Assembly: GCA_904420205.1 (NCBI GenBank)
Contig: CAJFUN010000038.1
Span: 1 to 44,511 of the forward strand
DNA: 44,511 bases
DNA from: Candidatus Parachristensenella avicola
GTDB taxonomy: Bacteria; Bacillota; Clostridia; Christensenellales; UMGS416
Direction of reading: 5' to 3'
The notes under the pieces were generated by a model. It saw nothing but the letters and a program-made list of their open reading frames with translations, made no database searches and was not told the DNA's origin. The position numbers were made by a program, and so were the translations under genes. Shown here one piece after another: positions 15,705 through 23,104 of the stretch. Positions within the stretch are counted from its first letter, which is position 1. Each line of letters opens with the position of its first letter.

Positions 15705-15919
15705 GATTCTTCTCCTTTTTTTTCGACGATTAAAGTATCGGATAAACAAAAAGAACATAATTTGGTCGGTTTTTTCCCTTGCGGTAAATAGGCAAGGGCG
15801 TCTTGGATGGTAGAAAACCTTTGTAGGTGCTCGACGCGTATCGATTTGAGCTTGCATCTTCCATCTTGTGATTGGCTGTCATGGATTGTTCGGGTATTAA
15901 GATTCAATAAATAGGGCAA
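15701..15919 (-). CDS. Small CxxC protein resembling an Ada-type zinc-binding domain
   Basis: A 72-residue protein. The plan YLLNLNTRTIHDSQSQDGRC ... LCSFCL looks like the short zinc-binding modules related to the Ada N-terminus (Y-V-x-N-x-x-T-x-x-x-H ... C-x-x-C), with His13, Cys22, Cys54 and Cys57 as plausible ligands. The start is TTG 15919; AAGGAGG lies 12 bases upstream, rather far. It is the first gene of the lipoprotein operon, transcribed from the divergent promoter at 15958-15986 and coupled to the lipoprotein by an ATGA overlap. Confidence 0.55.
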   Translation of the reverse strand: MPYLLNLNTRTIHDSQSQDGRCKLKSIRVEHLQRFSTIQDALAYLPQGKKPTKLCSFCLSDTLIVEKKGEES

Positions 15920-15957
15920 ATCAGATACAAACCTCCTTCCAGTGGATTATACATATC

Positions 15958-16011
15958 AGTATAGCGAATTATTCGCTAAAAATCAATAGCGGATAATTCG
16001 CTAAATATAAT
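15958..16011. promoter_or_regulatory. Divergent promoters with two XRE-type operators
   Basis: Two nearly identical 17-base palindromes, TAGCGAATTATTCGCTA (15962-15978) and TAGCGGATAATTCGCTA (15987-16003), lie 25 bases apart centre to centre. Leftward, TTGATT (15986-15981), 17 bases, TATACT (15963-15958), with the first operator filling the spacer. Rightward, TATAAT lies at 16006-16011 just after the second operator, with a weak -35. The small XRE protein encoded at 16043 is the obvious ligand, acting as its own repressor and as repressor of the lipoprotein operon. Confidence 0.75.
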
Positions 16012-16042
16012 GAATTCAACTTGATTAAGGAGTTGAATTCTA

Positions 16043-16255
16043 GTGTATCAAAGAATTAGAAATTTACGGGAAGACCACGATCTAACGCAAACGCAGATGG
16101 GCCGGATTCTACATTGCAGTCAACGGGTATACAGTAATTATGAGCGAGGCGATATCGATATCCCTACAGGTATTTTAATTAAACTTGGCGATTTCTATCA
16201 GGTTTCGGTCGACTATTTGCTTAACCGGACGGACAACCCGCGCATGGCGGAATAA
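16043..16255 (+). CDS. Small XRE-family HTH regulator
   Basis: A 70-residue protein that is essentially one helix-turn-helix domain: IRNLREDHDLTQTQMGRILHCSQRVYSNYERGDIDIPTGILIKLGDFYQVSVDYLLNRTD. This is the Cro/CI-type pattern seen in many Firmicutes regulators and phage-like repressors. GTG start with AAGGAG about 11 bases upstream. It reads away from the lipoprotein operon across a pair of operators. It carries no ligand or protease domain, so its signal is not obvious. Confidence 0.85.
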   Translation: MYQRIRNLREDHDLTQTQMGRILHCSQRVYSNYERGDIDIPTGILIKLGDFYQVSVDYLLNRTDNPRMAE

Positions 16256-16279
16256 GTTCAACCGTTTCATCATGAAAAA

Positions 16280-16305
16280 GGCCCCTGTGAAGTTTCACAG
16301 GGGCC
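16280..16305 (-). terminator. Intrinsic terminator of the DUF4838 gene
   Basis: An 11-bp stem of GGCCCCTGTGA and its complement with an AGTT loop. On the minus strand it is followed by CTTTTTC, so it ends the DUF4838 transcript. It may also help stop the rightward XRE gene. Confidence 0.85.
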
Positions 16306-16330
16306 GATATTGTGAGAAAAGCGGGAAGCT

Positions 16331-18094
16331 TTACAGCCGCTCGGGACCTTCCTCGGTCCAGTGATGATAATACTCGGTGCCGCGCCATACGTTCTCGATC
16401 AAGGCGCGGTGGGTGGTTTCAGGGGATACCCATTCGTCGATACGGGTTAGGCCATGGGCGCGCCAATCCTCAAAGAACTGATTGATCTCATCGGGATTGT
16501 GAATGCCTTTGTGCATGGCGTTATTCTTCATGCGCACCCAGCGGGTGGCCAGCTGGGCCTTGTTGACGCGCATGGCGCGGATGGGATCGCCCTCCACAGC
16601 CTTGGCCGCCTTGGCCAGGATCGCGTCGTAAATATCCAGCATCTCATCGGAGAGGTCGGGCCGGTCGCACTGGTCGTTGAAGCCCACATGGATGTTATCC
16701 TTGACAACCTTATCCGTATGGACCTTGATATATTCACGGATATAGGGGGCGGCGGCTCCATAGTAGAAGTCGCTGAACTCGCGGATATGGCGCTCCACGT
16801 CGGTATTGGCATCCCAAAGCAGCTTGCTGATGACATAGGCGCGCATCTCATTGAGGTCAACGCTGCCGCCGATAGCGCCACAGGCCTGCTCAAAGACGCC
16901 CTTCACGCCGTTTTTGACGAAAGCCTGCATGTTGGGCTGCAGCACGTGCCAATTGGGATGGGGAGCGGGATAGTGGGCGAAGCAGGTGGTGTAGTCCCAG
17001 ATATACATCCGGTCGCATACCTTGCCCCAGTCCTCCAGGTCATGGATAAAGTTGCTGGTGGTGCCGTCGGGGCGCTTGACCCAGCGGCTCTTATCGTCGC
17101 AATCTTCAAAGGAATGGGCAAAGCAGGCCTCAATGGAGCACAGGCGTACGCACACATTATGCCGGGGGCGTAGGTGGGCGGTGGCAGGGCGGGTATACTG
17201 GTAAGCCAGCGTATCCACGATCACCTCGGGGAACTCCTCCTCGATGGCCTCGGCGATGTTATTGACAAAGTTGATGAGGGTACCGGCACTGCTGCCCTCC
17301 TGGGCATCCAGCTTGGCGCAGTTCTCGCATTCGCAGTGGTTATCCCAGTCGTTCTGGGATACGGAAATAATGCGGCACTCGGGATGCGCTCGCAGGGCGG
17401 CGCGAACCTTTTCAATGGCGATGCGCTGCACATCAGGATTGGTCAGGCACAGCTGAGCAAATTCCTTCACGCGCTTACCATTAACCAAGGAGAAATACTC
17501 CGGATGGGTATCGTACCACTCCTTGGGGTCGAGTATATTGGGCTCGAAGGAGTGGACAAACCAGGCATATTGAATACCGCCGCCCATATATTCGGGAAGG
17601 TCACCGGCATTGAGGCGGCTCTTGGTGCCAAAGCGGGGATATTTGCTGAAGTCGGTATAGTTATGCTGGCGATACTCCAGCACAGGGATCTGCGTCTCAT
17701 CCAGCTGGGGCAGCTCAATATCCACCATGGAGGGGATCTTCTCGCACAGGGGGGTAAAGAAACGGCAGCCCAGCTTTTCCAGCAGCTCGTATACGCCATA
17801 GATCACGCCGCGGATTCCGCCTACGATAGCCAGCGAATCGCCCACCGTTTTGAGGGTGAATCCATCGTAGGAAAGCTTCGGATCAGCCGTAACCCCCAGG
17901 CGGGCGGCGGCGGCGCCGATGGCAATGACCGGGCCCTGAGCGGTTTCGTCCCCGGTGGGAATGCTGACTGACCCCATCAGGTTCAGATAGTGAACCAACT
18001 CCCAGGCCGCATATTTTTCCTGCTCGGTGGGGTTCTTGGCGGTAATGACGGTGATGCAGGGCTTCTGGCCCTGGGCGATCATCTGCTTAGCCAT
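16331..18094 (-). CDS. DUF4838 domain protein, glycoside hydrolase-like
   Basis: A 587-residue cytosolic protein; no signal peptide is seen. The N-terminus (residues 1-120) looks like the alpha-glucuronidase GH67-type accessory domain: ITVITAKNPTEQEKYAAWELVHYLN ... GVIYGVYELLEKLGCRFFTP. The rest, with SVSQNDWDNHCECENCAKLDAQEGSSAGTLINFVNNIAEAIEEEFPEVIVDTLAYQYT and MYIWDYTTCFAHYPAPHPNWHVLQPN, is DUF4838, related to a TIM-barrel glycosidase fold. The CxCxxC-like stretch (CECENC) could bind metal. It is expected to act on a glucuronide- or sugar-derived substrate, but no enzyme activity is established. It stands alone with its own terminator. Confidence 0.8.
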   Translation of the reverse strand: MAKQMIAQGQKPCITVITAKNPTEQEKYAAWELVHYLNLMGSVSIPTGDETAQGPVIAIGAAAARLGVTADPKLSYDGFTLKTVGDSLAIVGGIRGVIYGVYELLEKLGCRFFTPLCEKIPSMVDIELPQLDETQIPVLEYRQHNYTDFSKYPRFGTKSRLNAGDLPEYMGGGIQYAWFVHSFEPNILDPKEWYDTHPEYFSLVNGKRVKEFAQLCLTNPDVQRIAIEKVRAALRAHPECRIISVSQNDWDNHCECENCAKLDAQEGSSAGTLINFVNNIAEAIEEEFPEVIVDTLAYQYTRPATAHLRPRHNVCVRLCSIEACFAHSFEDCDDKSRWVKRPDGTTSNFIHDLEDWGKVCDRMYIWDYTTCFAHYPAPHPNWHVLQPNMQAFVKNGVKGVFEQACGAIGGSVDLNEMRAYVISKLLWDANTDVERHIREFSDFYYGAAAPYIREYIKVHTDKVVKDNIHVGFNDQCDRPDLSDEMLDIYDAILAKAAKAVEGDPIRAMRVNKAQLATRWVRMKNNAMHKGIHNPDEINQFFEDWRAHGLTRIDEWVSPETTHRALIENVWRGTEYYHHWTEEGPERL

Positions 18095-18298
18095 GTGAAT
18101 ACCATCCTTTTTCTATGGTAAGGAGACAGCCTCCTTTTTCATTTCTATCATACCTGGGCGCCTTTTTTGCGTCCATGGACGATTCTGATTTCTTCGCACA
18201 GGATGGCGGCGAGATATCCATATAGGCGGATGATTATCGAAAAATCTCGAAAAAGTAGAAACACAGAAACTCCCTATGCTTAGGCTCATTTTACCCAG

Positions 18299-18517
18299 CT
18301 ATTTGGGATAAGGCTTGCTCTGCTTGGTCCGGCCTAGAATATAATCGGTCGAGGTTTCATATAGGTCGGCCAGCGTGATGAGATGCCGTAAAGGTATAGC
18401 CTGGATTCCCCGTTCATAGCGGGAATACACCGTTTGGCGAATGCCAAGGTACGAGGCTACCTGCTTTTGCGCCAGGTCACGGTCCACGCGAAGATCTCTC
18501 AGCCTTCTGAGATACAT
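18299..18517 (-). CDS. Small XRE-family HTH regulator
   Basis: A 72-residue single-domain regulator: LRRLRDLRVDRDLAQKQVASYLGIRQTVYSRYERGIQAIPLRHLITLADLYETSTDYILGRT. It is similar in plan to the regulator at 16043 (R-x-Y-E-R-G, then L-x-x-L-A/G-D-x-Y, then Y-[IL]-L-x-R-T), so the two are paralogues. The start is ambiguous: ATG 18517 fits the domain, and an earlier in-frame ATG at 18544 is also open, with AGGAGAAGGGG in between. A loose inverted repeat at 18593-18610 may be its operator. Confidence 0.75.
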   Translation of the reverse strand: MYLRRLRDLRVDRDLAQKQVASYLGIRQTVYSRYERGIQAIPLRHLITLADLYETSTDYILGRTKQSKPYPK

Positions 18518-18592
18518 AAATGAGAGAGCCCCTTCTCCTATCATGGTGGTCAGGATTGAATGTAGCACGCCGCCATGGTAGGATTGGCATTC

Positions 18593-18610
18593 TAGTACTG
18601 AACGATACTA
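18593..18610. promoter_or_regulatory. Candidate operator upstream of the second XRE gene
   Basis: TAGTA and TACTA arms flank an 8-base centre (TAGTACTGAACGATACTA), about 75 bases upstream of the XRE start. The symmetry is limited to the five-base arms. The site is offered because the gene encodes an autoregulator type. Confidence 0.3.
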
Positions 18611-18754
18611 AGAGACCGTTAGGTGCCTGGGAAAGCATCACGTCATGGGCCGCGATGGGTTCGCCGCTGTGGATATGAGCGGATGCCGTCTGTATGACAA
18701 AGCCCGCGCGGGCTCATGCTATGGAGGATGAGCAAAGGGAAGGAGCCTCACGCT

Positions 18755-19069
18755 ATGATGGAGAAACGGATTGATGCGCTATTTGCCGCAGTATACCCTG
18801 CGCTGACCGGGGAAACGGATGAGAAGCCGGAACTGCCTGGCGGGATAAAGGTGCAGGATGCGCTTTCCCTGCTGCCGGGGATGCGGCTGGAGGAAGCGGC
18901 TTATCGGGCCCGGCTATCCGCAGCCCGGGAATTTGATGCCTCGGCAGAGGATGGAGTGCTGCTGCATCTAGTAGAGCGCCATGAGGAGCTGACAGCTTAT
19001 CTATGCCGCGAAAGCTTTCGCTATGGTTATAAAATCGGGCAAAGCGAGGGGCGTACGCGAAGCGTATAA
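18755..19069 (+). CDS. Small helical hypothetical protein
   Basis: A 104-residue protein (103 if the second ATG at 18758 is used), mostly alpha-helical by pattern: MMEKRIDALFAAVYPALTGE, then GGIKVQDALSLLPGMRLEEAAYRARLSAAREFDASAEDGVLLHLVERHEELTAYLCRESFRYGYKIGQSE. The end F-R-Y-G-Y-K-I-G resembles DUF6809-like small proteins in which a helix ends in F-x-x-G-x-x-x-G, but I cannot assign it firmly. GGGAAGGAG lies 9 bases upstream. It reads toward the lipoprotein gene at 19178. Confidence 0.6.
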   Translation: MMEKRIDALFAAVYPALTGETDEKPELPGGIKVQDALSLLPGMRLEEAAYRARLSAAREFDASAEDGVLLHLVERHEELTAYLCRESFRYGYKIGQSEGRTRSV

Positions 19070-19101
19070 AAACGAAATGCGACCCTGTGGCAATCTGATG
19101 A

Positions 19102-19130
19102 TATACATTTTTGAAGCGCCATGGTATGAT
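19102..19130 (+). promoter_or_regulatory. Extended -10 promoter of the Thr/Glu-rich lipoprotein gene
   Basis: TATACA (19102-19107), 17 bases, TATGAT (19125-19130) with a TGG just ahead of the -10 (extended -10). The lipoprotein ATG lies about 48 bases downstream. Confidence 0.5.
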
Positions 19131-19177
19131 AAGGAGGACTAGGAACAGGGATGTTCCGGGATTATGGGGAGGATAGC

Positions 19178-19972
19178 ATGAAAAAGCTTCTGATTGTTGC
19201 ATTGGCTGTAATGACCGCGCTGTCCATGGCTGCCTGCTTGCAGACAACCGGGGAGACAACTACGGCCGAAACGACCACGGCTGAAACAACGACCACCACC
19301 GAGACGACGACTGCGGCTGAAGAAACGACCACCACCGAGGCGGAAACGACTACGCCGGCCGAAACGACAGCCGAAGCGACTACGGCGGCGGCCGGAGAGA
19401 CCACGCCTGCTGCGGCGGCTGGAGATATTACGCCGGTAGCGACGACGCTGGAGGCCCCGGCCAAGATTGGCGATTGGGTCGAGACCAAGCTGTATAGCGC
19501 TCAGGACAAGGCCTATCATACGGTATATTTCCGCATTACCGACATTGTGCGGGACAGCGCTGCCGTGCAGTCGGCCATCGATGCCTATAATAACGCCGAT
19601 CACCTGCGGACCTTTGAGCCGCTGGAGAACGACGACCTGGAGTATTGCCTTATCAAGTATGAAACGGCCTTCCCGGCCGACTTCCCCCAGGCGGAGTGGG
19701 GCATTACCTCGGTGGATGTGAATTTCTCCATCACCACTGTAGAGGGCGGCGGCATTAAGGCCAACGGCCTCTCCTATATCGGGCTTTCCACGGTATATGA
19801 TATTACGGAGAGCCCTGAGATTAATGAATTCTATGCCGGACAGACTTTCACCGACGGCCAGGCTGTTTTTGTCATGGTGAAGGGTGTAAGCGATTACGTG
19901 GTGGAAACGTATTACTTTGAGGGTGAAGACGACGATAGCCAAAAGATTTCCGCCTATGTAGCGGGTAAATAA
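19178..19972 (+). CDS. Lipoprotein with long Thr/Glu-rich linker
   Basis: A 264-residue exported protein. The signal peptide MKKLLIVALAVMTALSMAAC ends in a lipobox-type MAAC with Cys20. Residues about 23-84 are almost wholly Thr, Glu and Ala (ETTTAE-type units). The remaining 180 residues form a beta-rich domain, opening APAKIGDWVETKLYSAQDKAYHTVYFRITDIV and closing with FYAGQTFTDGQAVFVMVKGVSDYVVETYYFE, like the DUF4352-type domains of secreted Clostridial lipoproteins, though this match is only general. GGGGAGG 6 bases before the ATG sets the start. Confidence 0.75.
   Translation: MKKLLIVALAVMTALSMAACLQTTGETTTAETTTAETTTTTETTTAAEETTTTEAETTTPAETTAEATTAAAGETTPAAAAGDITPVATTLEAPAKIGDWVETKLYSAQDKAYHTVYFRITDIVRDSAAVQSAIDAYNNADHLRTFEPLENDDLEYCLIKYETAFPADFPQAEWGITSVDVNFSITTVEGGGIKANGLSYIGLSTVYDITESPEINEFYAGQTFTDGQAVFVMVKGVSDYVVETYYFEGEDDDSQKISAYVAGK
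19244..19430 (+). repeat. Degenerate codon repeat coding for the Thr/Glu linker
   Basis: About 190 bases of irregular GAA/GAG-ACG-ACC-ACG type triplets (ACG, ACT and ACC mixed). Units such as ACGACCACGGC recur with changes, so slippage could vary the linker length. Confidence 0.7.
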
Positions 19973-19992
19973 CCGGCGTTCGTCCGAGGCTG

Positions 19993-20026
19993 AAGCTTCC
20001 GCGTCCCAAGGGGCGCGGAAGCTTTT
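19993..20026 (+). terminator. Intrinsic terminator
   Basis: AAGCTTCCGCG (19993-20003) pairs with CGCGGAAGCTT (20014-20024), extended by CCC/GGG inside, then a run of six T. It ends the Thr/Glu-rich lipoprotein gene. Confidence 0.92.
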
Positions 20027-20066
20027 TTGCTGTGCGGCGCGCGGGCTGGCGCGCCGAAGGCCATGA

Positions 20067-20075
20067 TGGTATAAT
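20067..20075 (+). promoter_or_regulatory. Extended -10 promoter of the PH-domain operon
   Basis: TGGTATAAT (20067-20075) is an exact extended -10, and no clear -35 is seen. It lies 26 bases upstream of the ATG at 20102. Confidence 0.5.
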
Positions 20076-20101
20076 AACCTAAATAAAGGGGGGCGTGGTC
20101 A

Positions 20102-20587
20102 ATGCAGACAAAATTCTACCGGGCGGCCTGGGGGGCAAGGCAGCTGCTTCAGGTGGCCCCGGCGCTGTGCATGGCCCTGGTGTGGATCGGCCTATGGGTA
20201 TGGGGAGACCGCCAGCAGTTCAGGATGACCGGCGGAATTCTGGGCCTTATGGTCCTGCTCTGGCTGGGCTTAGCGCTTTGGCGGGTGCTAACGGAAGGAT
20301 ATAGCTTGGATGAAGGCTGTTTGGTCATTCGCTCGGGGCCGCAGCGTATCCGGATCCGGTACGGAAGCATTGTGCGGGTGATGGCCGGGGATGTGACGCT
20401 TCCGGAAAGCCGTATGGCGCGGGGTGCGCTGCTGGTTGAGCAGCAGGGCGCTGCCCGGGGACAGCTTCTATATCCCCGGGATCTGGCAGGGCTGGTGCAA
20501 GAGTTGAAAGCGCGGGCGCCGGGCGCGGTATATGTGACCAATGAGCTGGAGCTGGAGGCGCTCCGGCGGAAAGGGAAGAAAAAATGA
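20102..20587 (+). CDS. Membrane-anchored bacterial PH-like domain protein
   Basis: A 161-residue protein with two N-terminal membrane helices (about residues 15-36 and 42-64), followed by a short beta domain: GYSLDEGCLVIRSGPQRIRIRYGSIVRVMAGDVTLPESRMARGALLVEQ. This is the pattern of YdbT/bPH-type membrane proteins (x-x-L-x-I-R-x-G-x-x-x-x-x-I-x-Y-x-x-I-x-x-V). No ligand is known. It overlaps the next gene by an ATGA. Confidence 0.65.
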   Translation: MQTKFYRAAWGARQLLQVAPALCMALVWIGLWVWGDRQQFRMTGGILGLMVLLWLGLALWRVLTEGYSLDEGCLVIRSGPQRIRIRYGSIVRVMAGDVTLPESRMARGALLVEQQGAARGQLLYPRDLAGLVQELKARAPGAVYVTNELELEALRRKGKKK

Positions 20588-21279
20588 GCGTTGTCCCATC
20601 GCGCGTGCTCAATCGCACCTATATCGGCCTGGACATCCTCTTCCTGCTCTGCTTTGCGGCGCTTCTTTGGCGGAACCGGCGAAAGCAGGCGTTGATTGTG
20701 GGCCTTCTGGGCGGCGTACTATATTTTCTCGTGGACTATGGCATTTTCTACCGGCTGCTGGGGACGCGCCAGGTGACAGGAGCGGATCCTTTTGCCTTTT
20801 TGCTGTGGCTTAGCATGAGCTATGGTTTTACCAATTTCGCATGGATCTGGCTGTGGCTGGATCGCGACAAGCGGCTGCTGGAATGGTCGCTGTTTATTCC
20901 GGCGGGCTGGATTGCCGTGTCGCTGCTGGCGCAGAACTTCGGAGGCCCTTTGGGGGAGATCACGATTTCCCGCGGTACGGACAGCTACCACGGCGTGATG
21001 GCGCTGATCCTTTTTGCGGGTTATGGCGGACTGATCGCCTATAATCTGAAAGCGCCTGATGAAAAGCGTGCCCCACTGCTCTGGCTGCTGGCCATCGGCA
21101 TCCTCGTGCAGTTTTCCTGGGAAGCTATTTTGCTTATTACTGGCATTCGTGCGCAGGGCCTGGGGCCGCTTATCGTCGATTCGCTGATTGAGACAAATTT
21201 GGGTATGCCGTATCTCTATCTTATCCATCGGGCAGTAAGCCGTCGGTGGAACGAAGCGATGGAGCCTGTGGGCTGCTAA
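20584..21279 (+). CDS. Hypothetical multi-pass membrane protein
   Basis: A 231-residue protein with six or seven hydrophobic segments (RTYIGLDILFLLCFAALLW, ALIVGLLGGVLYFLVDYGIFY, SYGFTNFAWIWLW, LFIPAGWIAVSLLA, VMALILFAGYGGLIAY, LLWLLAIGILVQFSWEAILLI, LYLIHRA). I do not recognise the family. Conserved-looking polar residues inside the helices (D-Y-G, N-F-A-W, R-G-T-D) hint at a transporter or enzyme. It is translationally coupled to the PH-like gene, which may act as its partner. Confidence 0.6.
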   Translation: MSVVPSRVLNRTYIGLDILFLLCFAALLWRNRRKQALIVGLLGGVLYFLVDYGIFYRLLGTRQVTGADPFAFLLWLSMSYGFTNFAWIWLWLDRDKRLLEWSLFIPAGWIAVSLLAQNFGGPLGEITISRGTDSYHGVMALILFAGYGGLIAYNLKAPDEKRAPLLWLLAIGILVQFSWEAILLITGIRAQGLGPLIVDSLIETNLGMPYLYLIHRAVSRRWNEAMEPVGC

Positions 21280-21297
21280 AGAAGGGGAAAGAAATCA

Positions 21298-21330
21298 AAA
21301 AAGCAGACTTTGCATGCAAAGTCTGCTTTC
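21298..21330. terminator. Bidirectional terminator
   Basis: A perfect palindrome around TTTGCATGCAAA with AAAAAGCAGAC arms and T tails in both directions. It separates the rightward PH/membrane pair from the leftward HEAT-MarR unit. Confidence 0.92.
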
Positions 21331-21345
21331 TTTGATTCGGCTTTT

Positions 21346-21780
21346 TCATAGAGACGAAATCTTTTCTGACGCCGGGTCGGTCAGCGCATCCCGCATCCGG
21401 CCCAGAGCCTGGCTAATCAGGGCGATATCGCTTTCGGGAAAAAGCTCCTGAATGTGGCCGTTCAGCTCCTCAAGGCGCTGGCGGGCATAGGGTGTCAGCT
21501 GAATCAGAATTTCCCGCCGGTCCCGAGGCGCCCGCCGGCGTTGGACCCAACCGCCGCGCTCCAGACGGTCTACCACGCCCGACAAAGTGGACGGCGCGCT
21601 GCCCAGCTTCATGGATAGGTCGCTTAGGCGCATGGCGGGTTCCTCCGCCAAGCTGTATAGCACCATGGCCTGGGATACGGTAATCCCTTCACTGCTGAGC
21701 GAATCGCGGAAGCGGCGTCCCAGCAGAATTTGTACCTCCCGAAGCTGCCGCAGGATGTCCTGCGTTTGATTTTTTTCCAT
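21346..21780 (-). CDS. MarR family transcriptional regulator
   Basis: A 144-residue winged-helix repressor: the helix-turn-helix MRLSDLSMKLGSAPSTLSGVVDRLERGGWV and wing RRRAPRDRREILIQLTPYARQRLEEL are typical of MarR. MarR proteins often respond to phenolic or antibiotic-like ligands. The ATG has GGGGAGGG upstream. It lies 35 bases after the HEAT-repeat gene and probably shares its promoter. No effector transporter is next to it. Confidence 0.9.
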   Translation of the reverse strand: MEKNQTQDILRQLREVQILLGRRFRDSLSSEGITVSQAMVLYSLAEEPAMRLSDLSMKLGSAPSTLSGVVDRLERGGWVQRRRAPRDRREILIQLTPYARQRLEELNGHIQELFPESDIALISQALGRMRDALTDPASEKISSL

Positions 21781-21815
21781 CGTTTTCCCTCCCCTTCAAG
21801 GGATGGGCGAACTTA

Positions 21816-22169
21816 TTACTCGTGAGCCAGGCGGCTGCGCAGTTCATGCAGCGCGGCGTCGGCCGCAGCTTCCAGCTCTTTGTCACCGGATTCTTGGGCT
21901 TGACTGCGAATACGGTTAAGATGGGTGGTGCCAGCGGATACGCCGATGTGGCCCATGGACTTTATGGCCTCCAGCTGCACCTGGCGGTCGGGATCCCGCA
22001 GATAAACCACCAGCGCATTGCCGGCGTCGGTATTGTTTTCCACCTGTCCGAGCGCTTTCACCACGGCCAAGCGAACCGAAGCCCGCGGATTGGAAGAGTA
22101 CTGGCCAAGGTTGAGTACGTCGCCCTTCTTTGCCATGCGTTCAAATTTGTTTCCGCCAATTCCAAACAT
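21816..22169 (-). CDS. HEAT-repeat protein
   Basis: A 117-residue protein with two or three HEAT-type helical repeats: ASVRLAVVKALGQVENNTDAGNALVVYLRDPDRQVQLEAIKSMGHIGVSAGTTHL. Such repeats act as protein-binding scaffolds or in phycobiliprotein-lyase-like proteins. It is small and has no catalytic motif. It lies in one unit with marR behind the promoter at 22230-22258. Confidence 0.75.
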   Translation of the reverse strand: MFGIGGNKFERMAKKGDVLNLGQYSSNPRASVRLAVVKALGQVENNTDAGNALVVYLRDPDRQVQLEAIKSMGHIGVSAGTTHLNRIRSQAQESGDKELEAAADAALHELRSRLAHE

Positions 22170-22229
22170 TTGAAAATCATCCTTTCGTTTGTTCGCATCA
22201 GAATCATTCGTATGCGAAAGAATAAAACC

Positions 22230-22258
22230 AGTATAGAACAGGAAAGAACAAAAATCAA
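22230..22258 (-). promoter_or_regulatory. Promoter of the HEAT-marR unit
   Basis: On the minus strand TTGATT (22258-22253), 17 bases, TATACT (22235-22230). It lies about 60 bases before ATG 22169. Confidence 0.7.
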
Positions 22259-22327
22259 ATGCTTATGCCAAAAGCAACAAAGAATTCACATAAAATATAT
22301 ATTTGCGCGTCCAAGTGTCGTCCTTGG

Positions 22328-23104
22328 CTATCCGGCTAGTGCGCCGAGCTCGGTTAGCACGCTGCGAATGGTTTCCGTAGGATCGGTCATCGCGTTGTAT
22401 TCGACGCTGACCAGGCCGCCAAAGCCGGCCTCTTTTAGGTAGCCGTTGAGCGCGGAGAAGTCCACCGGCGTTACGCCGGGGCGGGCGGGCTTGGCATGGA
22501 CGTGGATCAAGGAGCCGCCCAGCTTCCGTGCGGTTTCCATCACGTCATAGCCCATGTTGGCGGCAATTCCTGTATCCAGATTCACGCCGACAGCCCAAGG
22601 ATAGGCTTGGCAGCAGGCCAGAATATCGTCAAAATTACCCAGGTTAGGGTCAGGATGGTTTTCTATGGCAAAGGGGATGCCATAGCGGTCGCCTAATAAG
22701 GCCATGCGCTCCAGCGCGGGGCCGGGATTTTCCGCGCCCAACGCGCCCACGATCACCCGCGCGCCCAAACCCCGGGCATAGCGGTAAGCATCCTGCATCT
22801 CGTCAAGATTCCGGCTGCTCCAACTGCCAATGGTGTAAGCGGGGACATAAATCCCCACGGCGGCCAAGCGCTCGGCCAGTTCCATACCGTCGGACTCCTC
22901 CTTGCCGTGATAGTCGCTATGGCCCCACCAAAGCTCCATGTTTTCTACGCCCAGCGCACGGATGCTCTGGGCCAGCGCAATCAGGTCATCCTGGGTGAAT
23001 TCCGCCAGATGCTTACGCTGCATGGCGCCCCAGTCGAAGGGCTGCGGCGGTTGGTATCCATAAATTCGCGCCAGATAACAGCAGGAGATGACGCCGTACT
23101 TCAT
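22328..23104 (-). CDS. Sugar phosphate isomerase/epimerase (xylose isomerase-like TIM barrel)
   Basis: A 258-residue TIM barrel of the AP-endonuclease-2 / xylose isomerase superfamily. Metal-site motifs appear in order: AIENHPDPN, VGVNLDTGIAANMG, LIHVHAKP and GLVSVEYN. Substrate unknown; myo-inosose or hydroxypyruvate isomerases are alternatives. Start ATG 23104 is fixed by GGAGGAATGG upstream; the frame continues to 23257 without a site. It stands alone between gene-poor sequence (23105-23893) and the HEAT gene. Confidence 0.85.
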   Translation of the reverse strand: MKYGVISCCYLARIYGYQPPQPFDWGAMQRKHLAEFTQDDLIALAQSIRALGVENMELWWGHSDYHGKEESDGMELAERLAAVGIYVPAYTIGSWSSRNLDEMQDAYRYARGLGARVIVGALGAENPGPALERMALLGDRYGIPFAIENHPDPNLGNFDDILACCQAYPWAVGVNLDTGIAANMGYDVMETARKLGGSLIHVHAKPARPGVTPVDFSALNGYLKEAGFGGLVSVEYNAMTDPTETIRSVLTELGALAG

